A DNA stretch of 64,000 bases from Geosiphon pyriformis. Lineage: Eukaryota > Glomeromycota > Glomeromycetes > Archaeosporales > Geosiphonaceae. Numbering within the stretch: the first letter of the stretch is position 1; each line of letters opens with the position of its first letter. Position numbers and translations under genes: made by a program. Location of the stretch: assembly GCA_016748015.1 (NCBI GenBank), contig JAAOMT010000512.1, positions 1,560,893 through 1,624,892 of the forward strand. The letters run 5' to 3'. Of the stretch, positions 21,993 to 34,444 are shown piece by piece. The notes under the pieces were generated by a model, which made no database searches, was not told the DNA's origin, and worked only from the letters and a program-made list of their open reading frames with translations.

Positions 21993-24900
21993 TTAGATCA
22001 TTTATAATATTTCTTGAATTGTATATCATGAACAAAACAATTATTGAAAATTGTTTCAAATTGATCTTAAAGAATATAAGAACCATTGTTCAAAACTTTG
22101 TTAACTAAAAAGAGTCCTTTTCACTAGTTAGAGAATTTATTATCATAGACATTGTCTCTGTTTGAATGGTATTTCAATACCAAGTTATTAACACTTATAG
22201 AAAGTATTTTATAGGTTTTTTTTTTCTTAAGCTTTTCTTGAAACTGTTTTATCTTTTTAAGATCAATTATTTGTGCTTTTACTAAAGAATCAAGAATGAT
22301 ACTAAGTCTTCTTTACAAAATGTTTTTATAATTTTTTATTGTGATTTCTTTAAAAAGTATTGTTTCAATGTCAGTTTCTATTGGTAATATTGCTATGCAT
22401 TCATAAAGCAGATAAAAAAATTTATAATTTGTTATGTTATAATTCACAGTTTTATAAGCAAACAAAACTGAAGACAGTACTTTGTTCTATAAGTTTGTTT
22501 TTTCACTGGTTTTGGTTAAGATTTCACATAGTGTTCTATTAAAACATTCTACTAGGCTATTTGTTTGGAGGTGGTAAGAGAAGAAAAGTTTGTAATGTAT
22601 TCCTATTTTTTTGCAAAGTTCTTTAACCAGTGTACTGAAAAAAGCTCTTCCTTAATCAAATAAAAGTTCTTTGAAACAGCCATGATAGCATATAATATTT
22701 TCATAAATGAAATTGGCTATTGACACTGCTATTTGATCTGAAGTGGCTTTTGCTTCTACCCACTTTGTAAGATAGTCAGTAGCTATAATAATATATCTGT
22801 TGTCATTAAGAGTTATTGTTAAAAATCCAACAACATTTATACTAATTCTGTCAAATAGTTGATCAACAGAGATTGAATAAATATCTTTTTTGCAATTGGG
22901 GTTGTTTTTTTTTTGGCAGATGTCATAGGTTTTGATGTATTCAGTAATATCTCTTCCTAAGATAGGCCAATAATAGTGAGCTAAAGTTTTCTAAATTGTT
23001 TTTGTTTTTTTAAAGTGTTTAGCTAATGAGTCAGTATGTATGTTGTATATTACAATTTCTTTTTTTTCAAATCTGATAACTCTTTGGAAGTGGTTAAGAT
23101 CTTTTTTGTTTTTTTTATATAACTGGTTCTGGCAAATTAAATAGAAATTTGATTGTTTGTGCAAATGTTCTTTTTGCTATCAAGTATATTCTGATGAGTA
23201 TTGTCTTTTACTCAAAAATTCCATTAAGGCAGAATAGTTGTTCAAGTCTATTATTGTGTTTTGTCAAAAAGAGAATTACTAATAATTAAGGTGAGTTGGT
23301 TGGAAAAGCTTGTACTGTCACTAAATAGTAAGTCTAAAAAAAGCATCAGCATTTTGATGATTTGATTTTTTATGGTATTAAATATCATAGTCGAATTTAT
23401 CCAAATAGAGTATTTAGCAAGTTATTTGTTTATGTTCTAGCTTTTTTTTGTTGTATAGCCAAACCAAGGCTTAATGATTTGTTATCACTAGAAGTTTTAC
23501 ACCAAAAAGATATTGATTCCAATAACTAGTAGCTCATACTACTGCTAAGCATTCTTGTTTAATGACTGAATAGTTTTTTCTACTGGGATAAGAGATCTAC
23601 TGGCATATACTATAGTATGTTTTCTGTCATCTTTATCTTTTTGGGAGAAAACAGCACCAAGTCCATAGTCAGATGTATCAGTGTGCAAAATAAAAGGTTG
23701 GTCCAAATCAGGTTGCTTAAGAATTAGTTTAATAACAAGTTTTTTCTTTAAAGTTTCAAAAGCTTTTTGTTGATAAATGCCCCAATAATAATTGACATTT
23801 TTTCTGAGTAGCTAATTAAGAGAAAAGACGATTTTAGAGAAATTCTTAATAAATTTGCAATAATAAGAAGCCAAACCAAGGAAAAAACATAGTTTAAAAA
23901 CATTTATAAGTTGTCTAATGTTTTGAACTTTTTCAATTTTGGCTAAATCAGAGAAGATTCTATCTTTTGTAATAAGATAACCAAAGAACTGGGTAGATTG
24001 TTGTCCAAAAAAAGATTTGATTAAGTTTATTTTAAGACTAGCATTTCTAAAGAAGTCAAAAACTTTTTGCAAGTGTTCAAAATATTTATTCTAGGTTTTT
24101 GAGTATATTATTATGTTATTTAAGTAGACTAGAACAAAGTTTTTTTTTACTGATTTAAATACTTTGTCCATTAAGTATTAAAAGGTAAGAGAGGCATTAG
24201 TAAGACCAAAAAACATAATTGTGAATTTGTAAGTGCCATACTTAGTAATAAAAGCAGTTTTCTTTTTACTTTCTAAATTTATTTCTACTTGCCAGAATTT
24301 AGCAGTTAAGTCAATAATTAAGAAAAAAGCAGCACCATTAAATTTGTTTAGCATTATATCAATTTTGGGAAGTGAGTATATGTCTCTTATAGTGATGGTA
24401 TTTAATTGGTAGTAGTTAATACAAAAGCATAGGGTTCCATTTTTTTTGGATACCACTACAACTAAAAAAGCTCATTTACTCTTGGTTTTTTGTATGAATT
24501 CAAGATTTTTTATTTGGTTTATCTTCTTCTTAATAAATTTATTATTATGTTAATTAGATTAATAAGACTTCAAATAAATAGTGCAAGTTTCTTTGATAGT
24601 GATAATATGTTGTATCACATAGATTTGTCTAGAAATGTTACTTTCTTTTAAGATAACTGGGCTATTTCTAGCCTACAGATTTTTAATGTCTACTTTTTTT
24701 CTTTAAAGAAGAGTTCTCTTGTTCTACTATAAGTAATTGGATTTTAAGTGGTTCATTCTTAAAGAATTTTTGTACTTTTCTTAGTTCTTCTTTGAGTATC
24801 AAACTAATTGGCTTCCAATTTTTGTAATAGATTAGACAAGACTTGTATTTATCATTAGAAGAATACAAAAGTTTATTGTATTAGCACTTGGCACAAAGAC

Positions 24901-25819
24901 CATGTCACCAATAGTTGTATTTGGCTTTCTTACTAAGCTTTCTGTCAAAGATTCTTTTGAGTATGTTATAATAGGGCCAACAAATTAGCTTGTTATTTAC
25001 AATAATTCTTTTTCTGTTAGCTTTAACATTATTTAGCAGCTTGTTATTGTTAGTAAAAATAGTATAAGCGAGTTTAGCAGTTTCTTCTTGTTTTTTTTGA
25101 TCTTTTTTTTTGTCACTCTTTTTATAATCTGATTTATTTGATTGCTTATCTTCTTGATTCTGCTTGGGTACTAGAGGAGTTGTTCAATAATAACATTTAA
25201 CCACAATGGGTTTTTTACCACATCTGATGATTAGCTTATAAAGTTCATAATCAGACAAAGCTTTTGTTTTTTTGAACTATTTATTGCCAACAATAATAGT
25301 GTATTCTTTTGCTTTGAATACTTTTATGTTAGTTTTAATACTAATGTTATTAATGTGAACAAGAACAGCTTTGGCTATACCAAACCTTTTTTTTGTTATT
25401 GTGCACATTGATTATTGGTTTGGTTAAGAGTTCATTAATTTTTTTACCAATGGCTTCCAAAAAGTGTTTGGCAATTACACTAACAGATAATTCACTGTTT
25501 AAAATTAAGTTAATGAAATAACCAGTCATTTGGGCTTTACAAATAAGGAGAATAACATTGTTATTGTTAACAAGTCCAACTTGGCAAAAGCATATGTTGG
25601 TTTTTGGTGTTTTTTTTTTGGAATTAATAATTTGTGAAGATTTTTCCTAAACTGTGGATAAGTCATTAGTTGGCCAAATGTAATGTGTGCTGAGATTTCC
25701 ATAAAATTTTTAACAATGAAATAGGAACCAGATTTTTGTATTATTTTTGGAGGTTCCAACTTTGGAGAATTTTTAAAAACTTTAGTCTTTGGTGGCTTAT
25801 TGTTATTAGCAGTTAATAT
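21940..25819 (-). pseudogene. pol of element C, main part
   Basis: Integrase remnants (about 22,100-23,240), RNase H (23,450-23,740), RT (23,810-24,540; YLNN replaces YLDD near 24,125) and protease remnants (25,450-25,560) are read in reverse. Open stretches are short. The frame breaks off at 25,819 where D is inserted and resumes at 33,551. D to N and Trp/Gln-to-stop changes fit transitions. Confidence 0.7.
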
Positions 25820-26557
25820 TGTTATGGTTAAAACTTATACTTTTTATTAATTATCACATGTATTAGTCACTAATGTTATATAAATTAGCCACTCTATTTT
25901 TAGAAAGTGATCATTAACCTGATTAATGACCTAACCATTGACTTAATCATTGACCTGATCAATGACCTAATCATTGACCTGACTATTAATCTAATCATTA
26001 ACCTAGTCATTGATCTGATCATTGACCATTTTTGATAGCTATATAAGCAATGAATCTCTTAGCTGTAGAAAAATAATGTAAGAATCAAAGAAATAAAGAA
26101 ATAAAATAACAACTTTATCTCAATTCTTTTCTTATTGCTAATTTCCCTTTCCCTACTTTCAAGTATCTGAACATTTTAAAGATAAAAAACTACTTGTTGG
26201 CATTTACCTATCCTTTTTCTAAAATGTGTAATTGCAGCATTTGAAGACTATTAAATAAAACGTGACTGAAGAGTACATTTGATACTTGATATTGAATTCT
26301 AAGAGCATTGATGTGAGGCATAGAATTATACCAAGTGTAATTATTTGTTGACAGTACAGACTATCTTTCTATCTTCAGATTTTTTGGTTATCTTTGAAAA
26401 ATATAGTGACTGAGATATTTTATGAGACTGATCTCACATATTGAATCCATACTTATTCAATTTACTCATTGAAGTTAAAAGCTCTTTGATTATTTCTATC
26501 ATCCTACAATTTTGTTCTCCCTTGCTATCTGTTAGCTTGTTACTCCAACCCGTAACA
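25820..26557 (+). repeat. 5' LTR of element D (738 bp, subfamily I)
   Basis: Runs from TGTTATGGTTAAAAC to CCAACCCGTAACA. Includes a U3 array, TATA box, and the block ATGTGAGGCATAGAATTATACC typical of subfamily I. Confidence 0.9.
25902..26047 (+). promoter_or_regulatory. U3 array and TATA box, D 5' LTR
   Basis: About ten degenerate copies of TGATCATTGACC lead into AGCTATATAAGCAATGA (TATATAAG at 26,040-26,047). This is the likely promoter of D. The arrangement is the same in all LTRs of the family. Confidence 0.5.
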
Positions 26558-26563
26558 TAAAAA

Positions 26564-26575
26564 TGGTGCTCCCTG
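26564..26575 (+). promoter_or_regulatory. Primer-binding site of element D
   Basis: TGGTGCTCCCTG, six bases (TAAAAA) after the LTR end. Identical in A. Confidence 0.7.
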
Positions 26576-26609
26576 TAAGGTTGTCAAAATACACTTTGTT
26601 TTCTATTAT

Positions 26610-28153
26610 ATGGGTGATTATTTATACTTGCCACAACAATTAAAAGAACACTTTGAAGCACACAACAAAAACAATCTAGACTTTATTGAACTCAATTCTT
26701 TGCCCTTCTGCTTAATTTGCTTTCCCATTGAAGAACAATCCAGCAGACAATTCCAAGATTTTTGGAACTGGTTCTTGAATGAGCATTCAGCTAAAACCTA
26801 TACAGCTTATACAATCTATTATTTTGACCAAGCTTATTTTGAAGACAACTTTGAAGAAAGAAACAACAGTATTAATTAGCTCTTATATTTTACAATCTTT
26901 GAACAACAGCCTCCTGATTTCAAATATTTGAATCATCAAATCCATATTTGGATTGCTGTCCATCAATCAACAGAAACTCTTCTTGAAACAGAAAAAAAAA
27001 AGCTTCTGTTTTTGATCTTTTTTCAAGTGAATTAGAACACTCCACACAAACAGTTACACTTGAACCAATAGCTTAAGACTCTCTGCAACAAAACATTCTA
27101 ATTACTCTCCAAGGTATACAAACTGCTTTAGGGCAAAGAAACAACACTCTATTACTGTTATTCAGAGATGATGCCCAAGATCCAATCAAATGGCTGAATG
27201 ATTTTAAGAGAGCTGCCACAGCAAACCAATATGATAATGAATACAAGTTCCAAATCGTTGGTGGCTACCTCCAAGGCTCTTTTGCTACTTGGTTCTCACA
27301 AAAAACCAATGCCAATGCTCAACAAAAAATTATTAGATGGGCACCAACAAATGCTGGAGAAGACAACACCTCTTTTACTACCCAGTTTGAAATGAAATTT
27401 AGAACTCTTATCTTAATCTCAAAATGGCATATGGAATTAGAAAGAAGAACTCAAGGCTCTGATAAGGTTGTGACAGAATATGTCAAAGCAATAAGAAAAC
27501 TTATTAAACAAGTAGACTTTGGAAGAAATTGGACAGAAAAACAGAAAATACATTTCTTTACAAAAGAACTGAAAACTGATCTATTATATGCTCTTTGGCC
27601 CCTCCTGGTCTTGAAAGATAATTCTACAATAGATATGGCCAATGAACTTGCTCAAAGAATAGAAGACAATCAAAGAATGCACCTAGGATCCACACTTTCA
27701 GTTTTTGCTCCTGTACTTATTATGACTCCTGTTTTATAAATAGCTGCTACCTCTTTTGCTGCCCAAACTCAAGACCCAAATAAACAGTTAATAAATAGAC
27801 TTACAGCTAATCTTGTCTGGCTATTAGAACCTTTAGCCCAAGCAGTTAAAGAAAGTCAACAACCCCAAAGACCCTGATTTAAATCCTGCTTCAATCAGTC
27901 TTAACAATCACCATATCAAAGACAGCAAAATTGTGGCCTACCTGTGTGCTATTGCTGTAGACTAACTGGACACTTCTCAAGAGACTGTAACAATTCTTCA
28001 TTGTCCCTTCCAGCTCCTAAAAATAATGACATTCAGAATAACAGACCAAACAATAATATTGTTCCTAATCAAAGACCCAATCATGCCAACATCAATTTTT
28101 TTGGAGAGAATTTCTTAGTTGAAGCTACTGTTTATCAGCCTTTAAACTGGTAA
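26610..28153 (+). pseudogene. gag of element D
   Basis: Begins at ATG 26,610 (MGDYLYLPQQ) and is open to 26,879. The capsid-type domain (27,198-27,739; FRTLILISK homologous block in a shifted window) and the CCHC knuckle with one Cys-Arg variation (CYCCRLTGHFSRDC, about 27,944-27,985) follow. The frame ends TGG TAA at 28,153 after the heptamer TTTAAAC. Internal TAA/TAG codons make it non-functional. Confidence 0.75.
28141..28147 (+). promoter_or_regulatory. Putative -1 frameshift site TTTAAAC (D)
   Basis: Gag frame: CAG CC T TTA AAC TGG TAA. The -1 frame continues as pol. Downstream, GCACT (28,157 on) can pair with AGTGC about 13 bases later, with a TCC/GGA inner pairing, giving a small hairpin at a plausible distance. 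The hairpin is weak evidence and is less perfect in A and E. Confidence 0.6.
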
Positions 28154-31100
28154 GTGCACTTCCAAAGGATGAGAGTGCAAGCCAATCAGAAAAAAACCCT
28201 TTTTATGCTTTTAACCTAACTGATAATAATCATAATATGGATGAACTAGCAATCAACACTTCTGAATCAACCAGAAAGAAGAAGAAAGCCAAGGTTGATT
28301 TTATCTTGGACCTAAACAAAGCATCCAAATTATCTGCTGATAACAATGAGTCACCAAAGGCTAAGGTTTTTAAAAATCCTCTAAAATTGGAACCCCCAGA
28401 AATTGTACAAAAATCTGGACCCTATTCTGTTGTTAAAAATTTCATGGAAACCCCAGCACATATTACATTTGGCCAACTGATGATCCATCCACAGTTCAGA
28501 AAAGATCTTCACAAATTATTGATACCAAAGAAAAAGACACCAAAAACCAACAAACATTCTTGCCAAGCTGGACTTGCTGATAACAGCAATATTACCTCTC
28601 TGATTTGTAAAGCCCAAGTGGCTGGTTACTTCATTGATCTGATTCTAGACAGTAGATTATTTGTTAATGTAATTGCCAAACATTTTCTTAAAGCAATTGG
28701 CAGAAAGATTGATGAATCTTCCACAAGACCAATAACCAATATACATGGTGACAAGAAGAAAAGCCTGGGCATAGCCAAAGCTATTCCTGTTCACATCAAT
28801 AATATTAGCATTAAAACTGATATGGAAGTATCTGAAGCAAAAGAGTACACCATTATTGTTAATAATAAATGACTTAAGAAAGCCAAAGCACTACTTAACT
28901 ATAAACTTTGCAAACTAATCATCAAATGTGATGAGAAACCCATTGTAGTTAAATGCTGACATTGGACAATCCCTCCAGTATTCAAACAAAACCAAGAAGA
29001 AGAGCAATCAGATGAATCAGATGATGATAAGAGTGATAATAAAGATCAAGAAGAACAAGAAGAAACTGCTGAACTTGCCTATACTATCTTTATCAGCAAT
29101 GGCAAGCCACTGGACAATATTAAAGCTGACAAAAAAGGAATCATGGTAAATGGCAAGTTGATCTACTGGTCCTACTATGATATCTTCAGAAGAACTTTTG
29201 ACAGAAAACCTAACAAGAAAGCCAAATACAGTTATTGATAGTATGGTTCTTGTACATAGTGCTGGTATAATAAACCTTTGTATTCACCAATTGATGAATG
29301 CAAATTCTGCCTGATCTATTACAAAGATTAAGAACTAATTAGCTTAATATTTCAAAAAAAACTTAAAGAAGTACAAAAGTTCTTTGAGAATAAACCACCT
29401 GAAATCCAATCATTAATTATAGAACAAAAAAAACCTTCCCCTAAAGAAAGAAAAGTGGACATTAAAAATTTGTTGGCTAGAAATAGTCCAGTTATCTCAA
29501 AAAAAGATAATACTCCTGGACAAACCCATGTGATACAACACACTATCACCACCAAAAAAACTCGTCTCATCTATTTGAAATCTTATCAATCCAATTGACA
29601 TAATGATGAGTTTATTAAGAAAGAGATAAACTGGATGAAAAATCTTGGATTTATATAAAAAACCAAGAGTGAATGAGCTTTTCCAGTTGTAGTGATATTC
29701 AAGAAAGGTGGAATCCTATGCTTCTGTGTTAACTACTGTCAATTAAATGCTATCACTATAAGAGATATGTACCCACTTCCCAAAATTGATGCAATGCTAA
29801 ATAAATTCAATGGTGCTGCTTTCTTCTCAACTATTGACTTAACTGCTGAATTTTGGTAAATAGAGATGAATTTAGAAAGCAGAAAAAAAACTGCTTTTAT
29901 CACCAAGTATGACACCTATGAATTCACAGTCATGTCTTTTGGTCTCATTAATGCTCCTTCCACTTTTCAATGCCTAATGGATAAAGTGTTTGAATTAGTA
30001 AAAAAAAACTTTGTTCTGGTTTACTTGGACAACATAATGGTATATTCAAAAACCTGAGATGAACATCTTGAACATTTACAGGTTTTTGATCTGCTCAGAA
30101 ATGCTGGCCTTAAAATCAACCCAATCAAATCTTTCTTTGGACACCAATCCATCCAGTTCCTTGGTTATCTTATTATAAAAGATGGAATCTTCCCTGACCC
30201 AGCTAAAGTTGAAAAAGTTCAGAATATTAGACAACCAATGAATGTTTCTGAACTATACTTTTTTCTTAGTTTGGCCTCTTACTATCACAAATTTATTAAA
30301 AATTTCTCTAAAATTGTCTTTCCTCTCAATTGGCTACTTAGAAAAAATGTTAATTATCACTGAAGCATTCATCAACAAAAAGCTTTTGAATTTCTGAAGG
30401 AAAAACTTGTTACTAAACCAATTCTCAAACAATCTAATTTGGATCAACTTTTTATTTTCCACACTGATACATCTGGTTATAGACTTGGTACTGTTCTTCA
30501 CAAAAAAATGAAAATGGCAGAGAATATGTCATAGCATATGCCAGTAGATTTTTTACACCAGCAGAAAAGAACTATTCAGTTACTGAACAAAAATGTCTAG
30601 CAGTAGTTTGGGCTACTAGCTACTGGGAGCAATATCTTCTTGGTGCAAAATTCTTAGTAGTAACAGATCATCAAGCCTTGGTTTGGCTGTGCAATAAAAA
30701 GAAGCTAGAACACAAATAAATAACTTGCTGAATACTCTACTTGGATAAATTTGATTATGATATTCAACACCATAAAGAAGCAAATTATCAAAATACAGAC
30801 ACTCTTTTTAGACTTATCATCCAGTGACAGTACAATCTTTTAAACCAAACCAACTTAATTATTAGTAACTTCTTCACAAACAAACACGATAATGGATTTG
30901 AACAACTACTCTGCCTTAATGGAATTTTTGAATAAAGAATAATACTCACCAGAATACACTTGACAACAAAGAGAACATTTGTGCAAACAATCAAATTTCT
31001 ATTTGATCCGCCATAACCAGTTATACAAAAAAAACAGAAAAGATCTTGACCACCCTTAAAGAGTCATTAGATTTGAAAAAAGAAAAATTGTAATATACAA

Positions 31101-32182
31101 CATGTACACTGACCCATTAGCTAGACACTTTAGAAAAACAAAGACAATTCAGAAAACTTTAGCTCACTATTATTGGCCTATCTTGGGAAAAGACATTACT
31201 GAATACATCAAAACTTGTAACATTTGCTAAAAAAGAGGCAAACCCAATCACAAAAAAAATATCCATCCAATCTCTGTTGGTCAATTATTTGACAGAATTG
31301 GTATAGATGTTGTTGAACCTTTAACAATAATTCTTAACAGTAACAAATACATTAATACAGCTACCGACTATCTTACAAAGTAGACCAAACAGCAGTCTCA
31401 ATAGCCAATTTCATTTATGAAAATTTTATCTGCTATCATGACTGCCTCAAAGAACTTTTATCTGATAGAGGAAGAGCTTTTCTCAGTACACTGGTTGAAG
31501 AACTTTGTAGAAAATAAGAATATGTTATAAACTTTCCTTCTCTTATCACCCCTAAACAAATGGCCTAATAGAACATTTTAATAAAACACTATGTGAAACC
31601 CTAGCCAAAACCAGTAAAGAAACAAACTTATGGAACAAAGTACTGCCTTCAGCTTTGTTTGCTTATAAAACTGTGAATCATGACATAACAAGTTATGAAT
31701 CTTTTTATCTGCTCTATGAATGCATGACAACACTACTAATAGAAACTGATATTGAGACAATACTTTTTGAAGAAATCACAATAAGAAATTACAAAGACAT
31801 TTTGCAAAGAAGACTTGGTACTATTCTTGACTCCTTGATAAAAGCACAAATAATTGCTTTTAAAAAGATAAAACAGTTCCAAGAAAAGCTTAAAAAAAAG
31901 AAAACCTATAAAACATTTTCTTTAAGTGTTGGTGACTTGGTACTAGAATACTGTTCAAACAGAGACAATGTTTATGGTGATAAATTCTCTAGCCGGTGGA
32001 AAAAACCCTTTATAGTCAACAAAATTTTGAATAATAGTTCTTATACTCTTTAAGATCAATCCAAAACAATCTTCAATGATTGTCCTGTTCATGGTACACG
32101 ACTTAAGAAATATCATAAATAACCTGATTGGCTGTCTGTTGTGGTAATACTGACTCAAATGATCAGCAAAAATCAAGTATAA
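28148..32182 (+). pseudogene. pol of element D (PR-RT-RNase H-IN)
   Basis: Protease (LDSRLFVNVIAKHF, the DSG Gly changed to Arg), RT (FCVNYCQLNAIT; active site YLDN rather than YLDD at about 30,020), RNase H to about 30,800, integrase 31,090-31,640 with LLSDRGRAF kept, and a GPF-type tail to TAA 32,180-32,182. Many stops and at least one deletion in the integrase core (around 31,380, where about 30 bases present in the other copies are missing). Confidence 0.75.
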
Positions 32183-32880
32183 ATAAATGCACCATTCCCA
32201 AAACAGAAGTATCTTCAATTGACATAAACAATTATTTTCTGGATCAAAATATTTAAAATGTTTTCTATATTCTCTATAAGTATTGGATCAAAAACTATTC
32301 AAATGCTACTCTAACCATTGGAAAACAAATCATTATAACTGATAACAATAGAACATATACTGTAATTAGACCAAAGAAAACTACTACCAGAAGAGAAAGA
32401 ATTGGTAGCAAAATAAATAAGTATCTGCTAAAAAGCATAACAGCAGCAATACTTGTACCTTCTATTACAATTGAAAAAACAATTAAGAAAATTTTGCTCA
32501 TAGACAAAAACTTGTTATATGGAAGACAACTAAAACTCTATGGTTGCCTTGATGAAATCATAGAAGACATAAAGCTCATGAAAAAAACAACTTCTGAGAT
32601 ACAAGTGAAAATTTTGAGCATTATATGATTAGATGTCCTAAGAGTTTTGACCATTGCAAAAAAAGCCAAAATTTTTATACAAAAATTTGGTCTTTTGGAT
32701 ACAAAGCTTATTTTGTCTTAAGTACTATACACCTTATCCACAAAAGACTTTAACAGACTAGTTAGTTTTGAATTAGATAAAACCCTTCAAATAGATTACT
32801 CCATGAATAGCTTGATTTTGCCAGAGCTCAATTTCTTTGGAGAAGATAATGTTATGATTGAAACTTATACTTCTTATTAA
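32128..32880 (+). pseudogene. ORF3 of element D
   Basis: Same position, -1 frame and start context (TGA then TTG) as in E. Recognisable blocks: INNYFLDQNI after two stops, RREIGSK-like basic segment, KNLLYGRQLKLYGCLDEI. Internal stops TAA/TGA. Ends at TAA 32,878-32,880, 31 bases inside the 3' LTR. Confidence 0.6.
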
Positions 32881-33550
32881 TTATCACATGTATTAGCCAC
32901 TGATGTCATATAATTAGCCATCCTATTTTTAGAAAGTGATCATTGACCTGATCAATAACCTGACCATTAACCTGATCATTGACTTTATTATTAACCTAGT
33001 TATTGACCTGATTATTGACTACTTTTGATAGCTATATAACCAATAAATCTTTTAGCTGTAGAAAAATAATGTAAGAATCAAAGAAATAAAGAAATAAAAT
33101 AACAATTTCATCTCAATCCTTCTCTTATCACTAATTTCTCTTTCCCTACCTTTAAGTATCTGAACATTTTAAAGATAAAAAACTACTTATTGGCATTTAT
33201 CTATTTTTTTTCTGAAATGTGTAATTACAGCATTTGAAGACTATTGAATAAAACGTGACTAAAGAGTACATCTGATACTTGATATTGAATTTTAAAAGTG
33301 CTGACATGAGACATAAAATTATATCAAACATAATCATTTGTTGATAGTACAGACTATCTCTCTATTTTTAAATCTCCTGGTTATCTTTAAAAAGTATAGC
33401 AACTGAGATATTTTATAAGACTAATCTCACACATTGAATCTATACTTATTCAATTCGCTTATTGAAGTTGAAAGCTTTTTAATTATTTTCATTACCCTAC
33501 AATTCTGTTCTTCTTTGCTATTTATTAGCTTGTTACTCCAACCCATAACA
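32850..33550 (+). repeat. 3' LTR of element D (701 bp)
   Basis: Runs from TGTTATGATTG to CCAACCCATAACA (CG to CA against the 5' copy). About seven U3 units versus about ten in the 5' LTR. Confidence 0.9.
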
Positions 33551-33779
33551 ATATAAATACTCTATTTAAGTCCAAAATGAAATTAATCTTGTTGATTCAG
33601 AAGTATTAATTGCTAGTTCATTTATGTCATAATTATTATCAGTTAGATTAAAAATGTAAAAGAGGTTTTCTTCTGGTTGGCTTGCACTCTTATTCTTTGA
33701 AGGTGCACTTATTAATTTAAAAACTAATAAATAGTGGCTTTAACTAGAGGATCCTCTCCAAAAAAATTGATGTTGACAT
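33551..33779 (-). pseudogene. Element C: pol start and gag end
   Basis: Resumes the C sequence after D. In reverse it holds the gag/pol junction with the heptamer TTTAAAT (33,715-33,721), followed in the gag frame by TAA (TGG in the other copies). The pol N-terminus then runs toward 33,551. The stretch stops at 33,779 where the solo LTR begins. Confidence 0.75.
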
Positions 33780-34444
33780 TGTTATGGTTGAAACACATAG
33801 TTTTTATTAATTATCACATATATTAGCCACTGATGTCATATAATTAGCCACCCTATTTTTAGATAGTGATCATTGATCTGATCAATGATCTGACTGTTGA
33901 CCTGATCATTGACCTGGTCGTTGACCACTTTAGATAGCTATATAAGCAATGATTCTCTTAGCTGTAGAAAGACATAATAAAAGTAACAAAATAAACAATA
34001 TCAATTACTTCCTCTCATAATCACTTATTCCCCTTTCCTTATCTTCAAGTATCTACTTGTTGGCATTCACATACCTTATCTTTTCCCCTTCTTGATTTGT
34101 ATTTGTTAAAATTAGCCTAAGAAGCAATTGGCTTACTTTTGTAATTCATGAATAAAGAAATGATTGAAAAGTACAACAATACCTGTTATTGATTCTAAGA
34201 ATCGCCGAGTTGAAGCATAGAATAATAGCAGTGGTATTATCTTGTTGACAATCACGGACTATTTCTCTATCTTCAGATTTAAGAAAAGATTAGCGACTGT
34301 GATTTTTATGAGACTGATCACGCATATTGAATTCCTACTTATTCAATTTGCTCCTTTATTGTAATTCCCTCTTTGTTTATTTCCATCACCATACAATACT
34401 GTTCTCCCTTGCTATCCGTTAGCTTGTTACTCCAACCCGTAACA
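33780..34444 (+). repeat. Solo LTR in element C (665 bp, subfamily II)
   Basis: Well preserved: TGTTATGGTTGAAACAC to CCAACCCGTAACA, flanked by ACAT on both sides (33,776-33,779; 34,445-34,448). C gag sequence continues across it. A single LTR without internal region indicates LTR-LTR recombination. Its clean ends and CpG-containing stretches suggest it is younger than C. Confidence 0.92.

Larger units (their letters stand above)
25820..33550 (+). mobile_element. Element D: full-length Ty3/gypsy nested in C
   Basis: 7,731 bp on the plus strand: LTRs 25,820-26,557 and 32,850-33,550, primer-binding site, gag, pol and ORF3. Flanked on both sides by ATAT (25,816-25,819; 33,551-33,554). The C pol sequence interrupted on the left is resumed on the right, proving the nesting. 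Many stop codons; not autonomous. Confidence 0.92.
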
